From the NCBI RefSeq assembly GCF_001997345.1, contig NZ_CP019606.1, positions 1,984,001 through 2,048,000 on the forward strand: a stretch of 64,000 nt of DNA, given 5' to 3'. Made by a program: the position numbers and the translations under genes. Below are positions 1-8,821 of the stretch, in pieces; the first letter of the stretch is position 1; each line of letters opens with the position of its first letter. The notes under the pieces are model-generated. The model did no database searches, was not told the DNA's origin, and was given only the letters and a program-made list of their open reading frames with translations. This DNA comes from Tessaracoccus aquimaris (GTDB lineage: Bacteria > Actinomycetota > Actinomycetes > Propionibacteriales > Propionibacteriaceae).

Positions 1-97
1 CGTGCTCGTCGTAGTCCACCGCGAACTTGGCGTGGCACGCCGGGCAAGCGGCGATGGCCAGAAACTCGGGCGAGAGCGCCATCTGATCTTCTGCCAT
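1..97 (-). CDS. Trm112/UPF0434-like small protein, 3'-truncated by window edge
   Basis: The minus strand reads MAEDQMALSPEFLAI followed by a CPACHAKF zinc-knuckle-like segment, and the frame is still open at the window edge. A strong ribosome binding site AGGAGG lies at 102-107. Small proteins of the Trm112 family (about 60-75 residues, N-terminal ELL/FLxIxACP motif) commonly follow manB in actinobacteria, as here: the gene starts 56 bp after the manB stop on the same strand. Trm112 proteins are methyltransferase activators in other organisms; the actinobacterial role is not established. Only about 32 residues are visible, so the call rests on the N-terminal motif and context. Confidence 0.6.
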   Translation of the reverse strand, partial: MAEDQMALSPEFLAIAACPACHAKFAVDYDEH

Positions 98-153
98 GTT
101 TCCTCCTGTGGTGTGGACGTGTCCGAGCCTATCGCTTGTGCGCAAGGAGGTCC

Positions 154-1500
154 TCAGGCTCGCACCAGCGCGAGCACCTCGTCGCGGAGCGCGCGCATGG
201 TCTCCGCTTCCGCCGCCTCGACGTTGAGCCTCAGCAGCGGCTCGGTGTTGCTCGGCCGCAGATTCACCCACCACCGCTCGGGCTCGTTGCGCACCGTCAG
301 CCCGTCGCCGACGATGACCTCGCCCCGGCCCGCGAACGCAGTGGCCACCGTGTCCATGCTGTGCGCTGCGTCCTCGACGGTGGAGTTGATCTCGCCGGAG
401 CGGGCGTACCCGTCGTAGACGGCGGCCAACTGGGACAGCGGCCGATCCGCCTCGCGGACCAGTTCCAGGACGTGCAGCGCCGCGAGCATGCCGGTGTCTG
501 CCGACCAGAAGTCGCGGAAGTAGTAGTGCGCGGAGTGCTCGCCCCCGAACACCGCGCCCGTCTCGGCCATCATGGCCTTGACGTAGGTGTGCCCGACGTT
601 TGACACCACGACGGTGCCTCCCGCGGCCTCGACGGCCTCGTCGACGCACCACGACGTGATGGTGTTGGTGACGATGGTGGCGCCCGGATGCTTCGCGAGT
701 TCCGCGACGGCGATCATGGCGGTCACCACCGATGGGTCGACGACCTCGCCGCGCTCGTCGATGATGAAGCAGCGGTCCGCGTCGCCGTCGAAGACCAGCG
801 CGAGGTCGGCCCCGCTGTCGCGGACGGCGCGTTGAGCGTCGATGAGGTTCTCCGGCTCGAGCGGGTTGGCGGGATGGTTCGGGAAGGTGCCGTCGAGGTC
901 GAGGAACAGGCCGACCAGGTTCAGCGACCTGCCGCCCAGGACGGAGACCGCCGTGTGGCCCGCCATGCCGTTGCCTGCGTCGACGACGACCTTGAGGGTG
1001 CGGTCGCCGCGCTGCGGGACGAGGTCGGAGAGGCGCTCGGCGTAGGGGCCGAGCGCGTCCAGCGTGCGGTAGCCGCCGGTCACCTCTTCGCCGATGGCGA
1101 TGTCGGCGGCGCGGTCGCGGAGCCGTGCCGTGAAGTCGCCCGGCACCGGACGCGCGTCGGCGAGGCAGAACTTGATGCCGTTGTAGTCGGCCGGGTTGTG
1201 GCTGGCGGTGAACTGGACGCCGGGCAGCCCGAGCCAGCCGGAGGCGAACCAGAGTTCGTCGGTCGAGGCGAGGTCGATGTCGATCACGGAGGCGCCGGCC
1301 CTGCGAGCCCCGTCCGCGAAGGCGAGGGACAGTTCGCGGCCGAGGCCGCGCATGTCTCGGCCGAGCACGAACTCATCGACGTCGAGCAGGGAAACGTAGG
1401 CGGCGCCGAGGGCGCGGGCCCCGTCGAGATCCCATTCGGGCCGGTCGCCGCTGACCACGCCGCGGATGTCGTTGGCCTTGAAGATCACGGGGTCGAGCAC
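154..1500 (-). CDS. manB: phosphomannomutase/phosphoglucomutase
   Basis: Interconverts mannose-6-phosphate and mannose-1-phosphate, the step before GDP-mannose synthesis in the cytoplasm. The 448-residue product is full length for the alpha-D-phosphohexomutase family. The phosphoserine loop TASHNP is at residues 98-103 (Ser100), the metal loop DGDADRC lies mid-protein, the sugar-binding loop is GGEHS, and the C-terminal phosphate loop is RPSNTEP. The start is GTG. A TAGTGT -10 box lies 6 nt upstream, suggesting a leaderless transcript, and no Shine-Dalgarno is present. manC, the next enzyme of the pathway, is 6 kb away in the same cluster. Orthologous position to ManB beside DUF3499 in mycobacteria. 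A second, different mutase (pmmB) is encoded at 44.7 kb. Confidence 0.92.
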   Translation of the reverse strand: MLDPVIFKANDIRGVVSGDRPEWDLDGARALGAAYVSLLDVDEFVLGRDMRGLGRELSLAFADGARRAGASVIDIDLASTDELWFASGWLGLPGVQFTASHNPADYNGIKFCLADARPVPGDFTARLRDRAADIAIGEEVTGGYRTLDALGPYAERLSDLVPQRGDRTLKVVVDAGNGMAGHTAVSVLGGRSLNLVGLFLDLDGTFPNHPANPLEPENLIDAQRAVRDSGADLALVFDGDADRCFIIDERGEVVDPSVVTAMIAVAELAKHPGATIVTNTITSWCVDEAVEAAGGTVVVSNVGHTYVKAMMAETGAVFGGEHSAHYYFRDFWSADTGMLAALHVLELVREADRPLSQLAAVYDGYARSGEINSTVEDAAHSMDTVATAFAGRGEVIVGDGLTVRNEPERWWVNLRPSNTEPLLRLNVEAAEAETMRALRDEVLALVRA

Positions 1501-1506
1501 GGACCA

Positions 1507-1512
1507 ACACTA
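1507..1512 (-). promoter_or_regulatory. -10 box of manB, leaderless promoter
   Basis: TAGTGT on the minus strand, separated by 6 nt from the GTG start codon. No convincing -35. Confidence 0.5.
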
Positions 1513-1630
1513 TCGGTCCCGCCGCTCGTCGCGTGGACATGGAGGAAGCGAGGCGGACCCAGCACCGGGTGCCAGAGGTTTCGACCGATAAAGCGACGCT
1601 CCGCGCCGCTTCATGGCTCAACCAGCGCGC

Positions 1631-1993
1631 TCAGTCGACGGGGACCAGGCGCAGGTGGCCGCCTCGGGAGGTCGGCTCGGGGTCGTGCAGTTGCGGGGCG
1701 GGGCGCATGGCCGGGTCGTCGTCGCGCATCCCGATGGCGCGCACCGCGTCGGCAAGGGCCATCAGGTCGTCGGACGGGGCGCTCGGTTGGGGCGCCGCGC
1801 CGTCGAGCGGGAGCCGGATCACGTCCCAGCCCTTGGGGGCGCTGGTGCGCTCGACGTGGCGGATGCACAGGTCGTAGGCGCCGGGCTCCGCGCTGAGCGA
1901 CAGGGGGCCGAGCACCGCAGTGGAGTCGGCGTACACATAGGTCATCGTCGCGACCGCCGGGGCGGTGCAGGCGGTACGGGAACAGGTACGCAC
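1631..1993 (-). CDS. DUF3499 family protein
   Basis: 120 residues, typical for the family. The signature is clear: an N-terminal CSRTAC pair of cysteines, AVATMTYVYADSTAVLGPL, then YDLCIRHVERTSAPKGWDVI. The conserved Cys and His residues suggest a small metal-binding domain, but the function is unknown. The family is restricted to actinobacteria and normally sits between manB and a divergent metallopeptidase-like gene, exactly as here. The GTG start follows a TAGGTT -10 by 6 nt. The C-terminal third is low-complexity and charged. Confidence 0.88.
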   Translation of the reverse strand: MRTCSRTACTAPAVATMTYVYADSTAVLGPLSLSAEPGAYDLCIRHVERTSAPKGWDVIRLPLDGAAPQPSAPSDDLMALADAVRAIGMRDDDPAMRPAPQLHDPEPTSRGGHLRLVPVD

Positions 1994-1999
1994 CGCAGC

Positions 2000-2005
2000 A
2001 ACCTA
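2000..2005 (-). promoter_or_regulatory. -10 box of the DUF3499 gene
   Basis: TAGGTT 6 nt before the GTG start. Its -35 region would overlap the -10 of the divergent gene at 2019-2024, so the two promoters probably compete. Confidence 0.5.
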
Positions 2006-2018
2006 ACTCACGGGCCAC

Positions 2019-2024
2019 TAAAGT
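2019..2024 (+). promoter_or_regulatory. -10 box of the metallopeptidase-like gene
   Basis: TAAAGT 6 nt before ATG; divergent from the DUF3499 promoter with only 13 bp between the two -10 boxes. Confidence 0.5.
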
Positions 2025-2030
2025 GGCCGC

Positions 2031-2462
2031 ATGCCACGCAGACGAGATCGCCATGGGCGCGGAATCAGGGGGCCGCTCGCCTCCCCGAACGCCATGACCA
2101 AGCGACCCGTACCCCTCGCGCGGCCAACCAGGACCGCGTTCTTCAACGACTGCGTGACCTCCGCGATGGCCGACATCGCGGCCGTGGCACCCGACGCCCT
2201 GCGCGACGTGATCGTCGGCGTCGAGGAGGTCCCCCACCTCAACGTCGCCTGGTCCGGCGACCGCGTCCCGCTGTCCGCCGCCCTGGAGCCTGGCAGGGGT
2301 CGGAAGGCGCAGATCGTGATCTTCGAGCGCCCCCTGGAGCATCGGGCCGGGTCGAGGGCTCAACTGCGTGACCTGGTGCACCAGACGATCGTCGAGCAAC
2401 TCAGCGCCCTCACGGGGCGCAGCATCGAGGAACTGGGCGGCGAGCCCGGCTGGGACGACTAA
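2031..2462 (+). CDS. actinobacterial metallopeptidase-family protein lacking HExxH
   Basis: 143 residues. The N-terminus RRRDRHGRGIRGPL and the C-terminal LVHQTIVEQLSALTG match the actinobacterial protein encoded opposite DUF3499 and usually annotated as a metallopeptidase of the minimal zincin type. At the position expected for HExxH the sequence reads VHQTIVEQ, so the second histidine and spacing of a canonical zincin are absent, and peptidase activity is doubtful. The ATG is 6 nt after a TAAAGT -10 (leaderless). The stop codon overlaps the stop of the convergent DUF5719 gene by 4 bp. Confidence 0.75.
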   Translation: MPRRRDRHGRGIRGPLASPNAMTKRPVPLARPTRTAFFNDCVTSAMADIAAVAPDALRDVIVGVEEVPHLNVAWSGDRVPLSAALEPGRGRKAQIVIFERPLEHRAGSRAQLRDLVHQTIVEQLSALTGRSIEELGGEPGWDD

Positions 2463-3694
2463 CGCAGGCTCGGGTCGGCCACGACCACGCCTGCCACCGA
2501 CGCGTCCTCGACTGTCGGGGCGAGCGGGAAGACCACCTTGCCGTCCGCCGAGACCGCGTCGGCGAGCACCGGGGTGTCCGAAGCGACCGTGACAGCCGCG
2601 ACCCCCGACGTGGCTGCGGGCACGCTGACCGTGGTGCCTGCGGGGACGCTCACCTGCATGGTGAGGTCCCCGACGGTGAGGGTCGCGGTGACCGGCGCGA
2701 CGCCGGGGTTGGTCACCTGAACGGTCTCCACGTCCACGGCCAGGACGCCGAGCGACTCTGCAGCCTCACCCGGCGACAGCGCGTTCTGCGCGCCGGCGGG
2801 GCCGACCAGGACCGTTGCTCCGATGGGCTGGCTCGCGTCGATCCGGAGCCCGCTCGCCTCGCCCGCCAGTGAGGTGCCGAGGTCGACCGCCAGCACGCTC
2901 AGCGGAGGCAACGTCAGGTCGGCGGCGGGCGCGGGCTCATACGTCGACGTCGCCCCGAAGGCGACCACCGAGACGTCCAGGCGGTCCTCCGACGGGTTGC
3001 TGAGCAGCAACTGGACGCCCTGGGCGCTTGGCGGGATGCCCCCGATGATGCTCTGTTCGGCGGCGGGGCGCGCCGAGATCGACGGCACGGTCCGGCCCGG
3101 CACCGAGCGTGCCAGCACCGAGACGCGACCCTGGCTTGTGGTGTAGGCCACGCCGACCGGCCCCTCCGGCGCGAGCACCGACAGCGCGATGGTTCGGGTC
3201 ACGCCGGGGGCGATGGCGATGCCTCGCGAGCCGACCGCCGTGATCTCGCCGTCGGGGCCCATCAGCGTGAGGTCGACGGCGGCCTCGTTGGCGTCCGGGT
3301 TGGAGAGCACCAGTTCGGTGCTCGCCGGGTCGGCGACCTGGAAGACGCCCGAGGGCATCGGCGCCGTGCACGGCGTGTAGCCGGCGACCGGGCTGCTCGT
3401 CAGGACGCCGCCGACGATCAGCGAGTTCGCCGAGACGATGGTGGGCGCGTCGATGGTCGCGTCGAGCGGCCCGCGGGTCCCGGCTGCGAGGGGCTCGCCG
3501 AGCGGGGCGGCGGAGATGTCGGCGTCGCCGAGCACGAGGACGCGGCCCGCGCCGACGCAGGTCAGCTTGGTGGCCCGCACCAGGTCGACCGTCTGGGCGG
3601 GTGGCTTGCGCGCCGGGGTGAGCAGCGAGGCTCCGACGGCGAGCCCGACCGCCACGACGATTGCGGCCAATGACAGGAGAACCTTGCGCAGCAT
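2459..3694 (-). CDS. DUF5719 family secreted/membrane-anchored protein
   Basis: 411 residues. An N-terminal signal-anchor (RKVLLSLAAIVVAVGLAVGA) is followed by a long beta-rich, Ala/Val/Thr/Ser-rich extracytoplasmic region containing repeated short strands and few charged residues. This matches DUF5719 proteins, which are encoded directly downstream of the large membrane glycosyltransferase in actinobacteria. Function unknown; context implies a role outside the membrane in envelope glycan assembly. The ATG shares one base with the stop of the upstream glycosyltransferase (TGATG), so translation is probably coupled. Four-bp tail-to-tail overlap with the gene at 2031-2462. Confidence 0.78.
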   Translation of the reverse strand: MLRKVLLSLAAIVVAVGLAVGASLLTPARKPPAQTVDLVRATKLTCVGAGRVLVLGDADISAAPLGEPLAAGTRGPLDATIDAPTIVSANSLIVGGVLTSSPVAGYTPCTAPMPSGVFQVADPASTELVLSNPDANEAAVDLTLMGPDGEITAVGSRGIAIAPGVTRTIALSVLAPEGPVGVAYTTSQGRVSVLARSVPGRTVPSISARPAAEQSIIGGIPPSAQGVQLLLSNPSEDRLDVSVVAFGATSTYEPAPAADLTLPPLSVLAVDLGTSLAGEASGLRIDASQPIGATVLVGPAGAQNALSPGEAAESLGVLAVDVETVQVTNPGVAPVTATLTVGDLTMQVSVPAGTTVSVPAATSGVAAVTVASDTPVLADAVSADGKVVFPLAPTVEDASVAGVVVADPSLR

Positions 3695-6668
3695 CACTGC
3701 CCCCTTCGCGCGACGGCGGCGCCGCCGAGGGTCGGGGCCGCGAGCAGCGCGATGCTGAGCATCACGGCCGCCTGCAGCCAGAAGTGCCACCAGTGCTGGG
3801 TCGGCTCGAGGTGCAGGGCGCCTCCCGCTGCCGGCAGTGGTGAGAAGGTCGTGACGGAGTCGGCGATCAGCGGACGTTCGGCGGCGCCCCGCTCGAGGCG
3901 GACGCCGTCGACACTCGCCTGCCAGTCGGCCCCTGCCGACTCGGCGAGGTACATGGTGCGATCCGCGGCGCCTGCCGGGACCTGGCCGTCGACGATGAAC
4001 GGTTCGTCGCCGTCGATGGAGGCGCGCGAGACGAGGCCACCGACGGTCCACACGGTGGAGCGGTCGTCTGCCGGGTTGCTGATCAGGCCCTCAAGGTTGT
4101 CCAGTGCGGCGCGCTGCTGGCCCTCGACGCCGCCGACGTAGAGGTGCGAGACCCCCATCAGGCGGAACCGCTCCGCGAGGTCGACGGGCGGGTCGCCCGC
4201 CGCGATCGAGTAGGCGAGCGAGTTGAACTGCCGGTCGAAGGAGCCGACCGGGTTGCGCTCCCCCACGCCCCACTGGGGTTGGCGGGCGTCGATGACGTTC
4301 CAGGTGACGCGGTCGTCGCCGTCCATCTGCACCGCGAGGGCCCGGGAGTCGCGCCCCGAGGAGATCACGTCACGGACGTAGCCCGGCAGCACCGTGCTGA
4401 TGGAGCGCACGGGGCCGTTGAAGCCGACGACGGCCCACGTTCCGATCGCCAGCGCCCCGGCGACCGCCAGTGCGGCGAGCCGTGAGCGCAGCAGCGCGGC
4501 AGGTTGGGCCTTCTCCAGCACGGCTGGGGCGATCAGCGCCGCGAGGACGAGCAGCGCCCACGGCGACAGCAGCGGCCGGGCGACGCCCCCTCGACGCCGA
4601 CGGTGAGCCGCGAGAGCAGCGTGCCGATGAGCAGCGGGGTGGCGAGCGCGACGACCGACCACAGCCATGCGGTGCGCCGCAGGCCCGCCATCGAGAGCAC
4701 CGCGACAAGGGCAAGCACGCCGAAGAACGCGAGGTTGGCCCAGAGTGGCAGGCCCGAGGGGAGGATCCGGCCGACCACCATCGCGTAGGACGCGGGCGGA
4801 TAGTCGGGCCAGGCCATCGGGTCGACGCCCGTCAGGAGCCTTCCAGGGTGGCGCACAAGGCTCGGCAGCCACGGGACGAGGTAGGTCCAGGCGGGGAGCA
4901 GCGCGACGGCGGTCTCGGTGATCCTTGCGCGGTTGCGCACGGCCCACACCACGCCGGCGATCGTCAGGATGGGCAGCGCGGCGGGCCACACGCTCGCGAC
5001 CACCAGCAGCCAGAAGGCGACGCCCGCGGGGGCGCGGAGCCGCTCGGCCCCGGTCGCCTCGTTGACGACCATGGCGTGAATGGCGCGCGCCAACAGCGGG
5101 CCGGTGACGGCGAGCACCATGCCCGTGACGTCGCCTGCGGTGACGAGGCCGAGCAGCACGGTGCCACCGGCCCAGGCGGCGCTCGCGGCGCAGGCGAGCG
5201 GCGTTTCGACGCCGAGCCTGCGCAGCAGCGCGAGGGCTGAGATGGCCGCGAGCAGCGGGGTGAGCACGATGGCGAGGAACGCGAACCAGCCGGGGCTGCC
5301 GAGGCCCGCCAGGGAGGAGACGGCGGCGAGCCCGAGCCACGGGGCCTGCCCGTTCAGGTAGGCCTGCCAGGCGGCGCCGAGCGATGCGGGCGCCGCGAGC
5401 AGCCCGCCTCCGGAGACCGGCCCTCCGCCGAGCAGTGTGCGGGCCGCTGCGCCGGCCGCGACGAGCAGCACCAGAATCAGCAGCGTCGCGGGCGACAGCA
5501 GCCGGCGACGGCGCACCGGGCCGGCGTAGTCGTCGCTGGTCAACTCGTCGATCGAGGTGTCGGAGGTGGTGTCGGTGAGGGTGCGGTAGCGGTCGCTCAG
5601 GCCGGAGCCGAAGCGGTCGACGGCGTGCCGGATCGGCCAGAACCGGTTGGGCAGCAGGTCCTCGGGCGTCAGATCCTCATCGGGCAGCCGGGCGGCGAGC
5701 GCCTTGGTCTGGTCGGGGGTGCGCCGGTAGCGCCCCCATGCGGCCAGTTCGGCAGACGCGTGGCCGGGCGACTTCGCAAGCAGGAAGCCGAGCGAGCGCA
5801 GCAGCGACGCGGCCCCCAGTCCGATGCCGGACGCGCCGCGCGAGCCCGCGATGCGCAGCGCCGCGAGCCGGTCGGTGAGGTGTGGGTGCTCGTCGCCCGG
5901 GCGTTGGCCGGTGCGGCCGGCGCGCAGGTGGTTGAGGGCCGCGTCGGGCCAGGTGAGGACGCGGTAGCCGATCGCGTTGGTGCGCCAGCCAAGGTCGACT
6001 CCGTCGCGGTGCCGTCCGACCTCCGGGGCGAGTCCGCCGATCTCACGCCAGGTCTCGCCGCGCACCAGCAGGCCTGCCGTCGAGGCGCCGAGCACATCGC
6101 GCGACTCGCTCTGGTGCTGGTCGATGTCGCCCTCTTCCACGAGGGGGACGCGCAGGCCGCCTGCGGTGATCGCCTGGCCGACCTCGGAGATGGTCTCCGG
6201 ATAGTTGCGGCGCTTTGGCTCGAGCAGCTTCGGGACGACCACGTCGCAGTGCCGGGCGCCCTCGAGCAGCTTGGCGAGCGCGTCGCGGTGCGGGGCCGAG
6301 TCGTCGTGCAGCAGCCAGATCCACTCCGGCTCGCGTCCCTCGAGCGCGGTGGCGACCGCCTCAGCGAAGCCGGCCTCGCGGCCGAGCGTGACCAGTTCAT
6401 GGATGACGCCCTCGTCGCGGGCGCTGGCGAGCAGATCCCCGGAGCCGTCCTCGGAGCCGGTATCGACGGCGATGATGAGGCCGGGGCGCGGCTCGAGCCG
6501 CGCGAGGGAGAGCAGTTGACGGGCCAGCCATTCGGCGGCGTCGTGGACGACCATCACGGCTGTGACGGCGTCGGGGGCGACCTCCGGCACGTCGGGGGCG
6601 GGGTCTTCCTGGTCGATCCAGGCCCAGAGGTCGTCGACCTCTTGACCGCGCTGCGGTTCGTCCGTCAC
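3694..6668 (-). pseudogene. large membrane glycosyltransferase family 2 protein, single frameshift (probably intact in the cell)
   Basis: Two overlapping frames together encode about 991 residues. The first part (from a GTG at 6668 with GGGAGGA ribosome site) has a GT-A glycosyltransferase domain at about residues 35-260: MVVHDAAEWLARQLLSL, DTGSEDGS, HDDSAPH and DGVDLGWRTN. Many transmembrane helices follow from about residue 395. The frame breaks at a run of five C at 4586-4590. Adding one base joins SRLTVGVEG to GVARPLLSPWALLV and continues through SYxI-type extracellular sequence to a last helix near the stop. Such 1000-residue GT2 fusions lie beside DUF5719, WhiB and manC in actinobacteria and are thought to act in envelope glycan synthesis; the sugar is unknown. 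Confidence 0.8.
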
Positions 6669-6699
6669 GAGTCCTCCCGCTGCCGATGGATGAGCACCG

Positions 6700-6705
6700 A
6701 GGCTA
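6700..6705 (-). promoter_or_regulatory. candidate -10 of the GT2-DUF5719 operon
   Basis: TAGCCT on the minus strand about 31 nt upstream of the GTG, leaving a short leader that contains the GGGAGGA ribosome binding site. No clear -35. Confidence 0.3.
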
Positions 6706-6713
6706 CCAGCGGG

Positions 6714-6968
6714 CTAGCCTGCTGCGCGCTTCAGCTTGCGTCGCTCGCGCTCGGACAGGCCGCCCCAGATGCCGAACCGCTCGTCGTGTGCGAGCGCGTA
6801 CTCAAGGCACTCGGTCCGCACGGTGCAGCTCAGACAGACGCGCTTGGCGTCGCGGGTCGATCCGCCCTTCTCCGGGAAGAAGGCCTCGGGGTCGGTCTGG
6901 GCGCACAGAGCATCCGCCTGCCAGGCGTACTGCGAATCATCAAGCAACGCGAACAGTTCGTCGTCCAT
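6714..6968 (-). CDS. whiB2: WhiB-family iron-sulfur transcriptional regulator (WhiB2/WhmD type)
   Basis: 84 residues. Four cysteines at 22, 45, 48 and 54 (C-x22-C-x2-C-x5-C) would ligate a 4Fe-4S cluster. The turn GIWGG (66-70) and the basic C-terminus ERERRKLKRAAG match the family's sigma-factor and DNA-binding region. An upstream in-frame ATG exists, but this ATG has AGGAGGG 3-4 nt before it and gives the usual N-terminus. WhiB2-class proteins control septation in mycobacteria and Streptomyces. Its place between the glycosyltransferase and manC matches the mycobacterial whiB2 neighbourhood. Confidence 0.9.
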   Translation of the reverse strand: MDDELFALLDDSQYAWQADALCAQTDPEAFFPEKGGSTRDAKRVCLSCTVRTECLEYALAHDERFGIWGGLSERERRKLKRAAG

Positions 6969-6989
6969 GGGCCCTCCTTCCTGGCCTGA

Positions 6990-7018
6990 ATTACACACGA
7001 GTGGTTTTGATCGGTCAA
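6990..7018 (-). promoter_or_regulatory. whiB promoter, TTGACC-17 bp-TGTAAT
   Basis: On the minus strand TTGACC (7013-7018) and TGTAAT (6990-6995) are separated by 17 bp. The transcript would start about 15 nt upstream of the ATG and contain the ribosome site. One of the best housekeeping-type promoters in the window. Confidence 0.65.
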
Positions 7019-7050
7019 GTGGAAACGGGAAACCGGTGGGGAATCTGCTG

Positions 7051-7689
7051 TTAACGACGCGGAGGCCTGATCAAAGTTCCATTGGGGTCGTCCTCGACTG
7101 CACGCGGCCACGGCGTTGAGGCGGTGGCCCAACTGCCAGCGCGGGAGTCGTTCTGCGCGTGCTGCGGCCGGGCGACCGGGGTCGATGGCGACTCGGCGGG
7201 CCGGTCCGCTGCCGAGCCAGGGGTGACGGGGTCGACGGCGGGGCCGCTCCAGCGGGGCTGCGTGATCGCGGGCGGCACGGAGCCCTCGTCCGCGTCGGCC
7301 AGGTCGCGGTTGCCGACGACCAGGAACAGGGTCCAGCCGAGCGCCGCGATCCCCGTCAGCAGGCCCGCCGTCATGCCGAGCGCATCGCCGGGGCCCAGGT
7401 TCCAGCCGGGCACCACCAGCAGCGACATCATCACGACGCGCGCGATCAGCGCCGCGGCGGAGCCGAAGAATGCCAGGATCCGGGCGCGTCGTCCGCAGAA
7501 GACGGCCGCCACTGCGGCGAGCGTGAACGGCAGCAGCGACGAGGGTGCGCCGTGCGCGGCCAGGGCCGCGGCGCCCGCGTCCCCGAGGTGGATCACTGAG
7601 GCGACGATCTCGACGGTGCCCGCCACGAGCAGGACGCCGACAAGCACGGCGCTCGCCGTGCTCCTGGCGCGGTCGGTTAGGCCACCCAT
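7051..7689 (-). CDS. four-helix membrane protein of unknown function
   Basis: 212 residues. Four hydrophobic segments occupy about residues 9-140 (for example AVLVGVLLVAGTVEIVASVI and AALGWTLFLVVG), followed by a Pro/Ser/Arg-rich cytoplasmic-like tail of about 65 residues. No family was recognised. The frame is open far upstream, but the ATG chosen has GAGAGGA just before it and starts 22 bp after manC, implying co-transcription with manC. Expected at the membrane; it may support the mannose/polysaccharide pathway, but that is only context. Confidence 0.6.
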   Translation of the reverse strand: MGGLTDRARSTASAVLVGVLLVAGTVEIVASVIHLGDAGAAALAAHGAPSSLLPFTLAAVAAVFCGRRARILAFFGSAAALIARVVMMSLLVVPGWNLGPGDALGMTAGLLTGIAALGWTLFLVVGNRDLADADEGSVPPAITQPRWSGPAVDPVTPGSAADRPAESPSTPVARPQHAQNDSRAGSWATASTPWPRAVEDDPNGTLIRPPRR

Positions 7690-7711
7690 GTGATTCCTCT
7701 CGGGTTCCGGT

Positions 7712-8791
7712 TTATGCGAATTCTGCCCCAACATGGGTTCGCACGAGCGACACCAACTCCTTGACCCTCTCAGCGTCGGCGAGTCGCGCCACCAGCGTCG
7801 CGGACGGGGTCGCCACGACGAGGCAGTCGCTGAGCCCCATGGTCGCCACCAGGTGGTCGGGGCCCATCGAATTGACGACGACGCAACCGGACGAGTCGAG
7901 CGCGACGTGGCGGCCGTCGACGGCGTTGCCGTGCTCATCGGTGCTGAGCAGTTCCGCGAGCGAGAGGAAGCCCCCGACGTCCTTCCAGTCGACCGCGAGC
8001 GGCACGCTGATCACCTGCGCGTCGGTCGCCCCGACGGAGGCCGGCTCCATCACGGCGTAGTCGACCGAGATCCTGCGAAGCGTCGGGAACAGGTCGTCGA
8101 GGCGCTCGGGGTGCGCTGCGATCTCACGGACGGTCGCGGCGGTGTCGGGAAGCAGTTGGTCCAGTTGGGACAGCAGCGTCTCGGCCCGCCAGACGAACAT
8201 GCCAGCGTTCCACCAGTAGCGGCCGCTCGCCAGGTACTCCTCGGCGACCTCGAGCGTCGGCTTCTCCTTGAACTCGGCGACGCGGTGCACGCCGGGGAAT
8301 CCGGCGATCTCCTCCGCGCGGTGCAGGTAGCCGTACCCGACGTGCGGGGAGGTCGGCACGACGCCGAGCGTGACGAGGGCTCCGGGCACCGTCTCCGCCA
8401 CCTCGAAGGCGGTGCGCAGCGCCCCCTGGAACTCATCGACGGGCGTGATCACCTGGTCCGCGGTGACCATCGCCACGACGGCGTCGGGGTCGCGTCGTGC
8501 GATCTCCGCCGCGGACCAGGCCACGGCGTTGAGCGAGTCGCGCCCCTCCGGCTCGCCCAGGATGTTCCCGCTGCCCAGTTCGGGCAACTGTCGAGCGACG
8601 TCCTCGGCATAGGCTCGGCCCGTGCACACCAGGATGTTGGCGGCAGGCACGACGCCCGCGAGCCGCTCGTAGGCCATCCGCAGCAGCGAGCGCCCCTCGA
8701 AGATCTCCAGCAGTTGCTTTGGCCTGCCCTGCCTGGACAGCGGCCACAGCCTCGTGCCCGATCCGCCCGCCATGATCACGACGTAATGCAT
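7712..8791 (-). CDS. manC: mannose-1-phosphate guanylyltransferase
   Basis: Makes GDP-mannose from GTP and mannose-1-phosphate. 359 residues, the length of the single-domain enzyme without the phosphomannose isomerase half found in bifunctional AlgA/ManC. The N-terminal nucleotide-binding signature is GGSGTRLWPLSR with PKQLL after it; SPHVGYGYL, FKEKPTLE, WNAGMFVW and the metal/active-site DYAVME follow. The ATG is 6 nt downstream of TAGCCT (leaderless). Functionally paired with manB in the same cluster. Confidence 0.92.
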   Translation of the reverse strand: MHYVVIMAGGSGTRLWPLSRQGRPKQLLEIFEGRSLLRMAYERLAGVVPAANILVCTGRAYAEDVARQLPELGSGNILGEPEGRDSLNAVAWSAAEIARRDPDAVVAMVTADQVITPVDEFQGALRTAFEVAETVPGALVTLGVVPTSPHVGYGYLHRAEEIAGFPGVHRVAEFKEKPTLEVAEEYLASGRYWWNAGMFVWRAETLLSQLDQLLPDTAATVREIAAHPERLDDLFPTLRRISVDYAVMEPASVGATDAQVISVPLAVDWKDVGGFLSLAELLSTDEHGNAVDGRHVALDSSGCVVVNSMGPDHLVATMGLSDCLVVATPSATLVARLADAERVKELVSLVRTHVGAEFA

Positions 8792-8797
8792 GCGCAG

Positions 8798-8803
8798 AGG
8801 CTA
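8798..8803 (-). promoter_or_regulatory. -10 box of manC
   Basis: TAGCCT 6 nt before ATG. Only 6 bp separate it from the divergent -10 at 8810-8815, so both promoters cannot be occupied at once. Confidence 0.5.
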
Positions 8804-8809
8804 CCCGGT

Positions 8810-8815
8810 TACGAT
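8810..8815 (+). promoter_or_regulatory. -10 box of the TIGR03089 gene
   Basis: TACGAT 6 nt before ATG, leaderless arrangement. Confidence 0.5.
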
Positions 8816-8821
8816 CGATGG

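Noticed and set aside
4586..4590. Programmed -1 ribosomal frameshift in the GT2 gene
   Set aside because: No X-XXY-YYZ slippery heptamer in the zero frame and no obvious downstream stem; five similar breaks elsewhere favour sequencing error.
7051..7689. DoxX-like or DUF4870-like family assignment for the four-helix protein
   Set aside because: Hydrophobic pattern alone; no conserved motif of those families could be seen.
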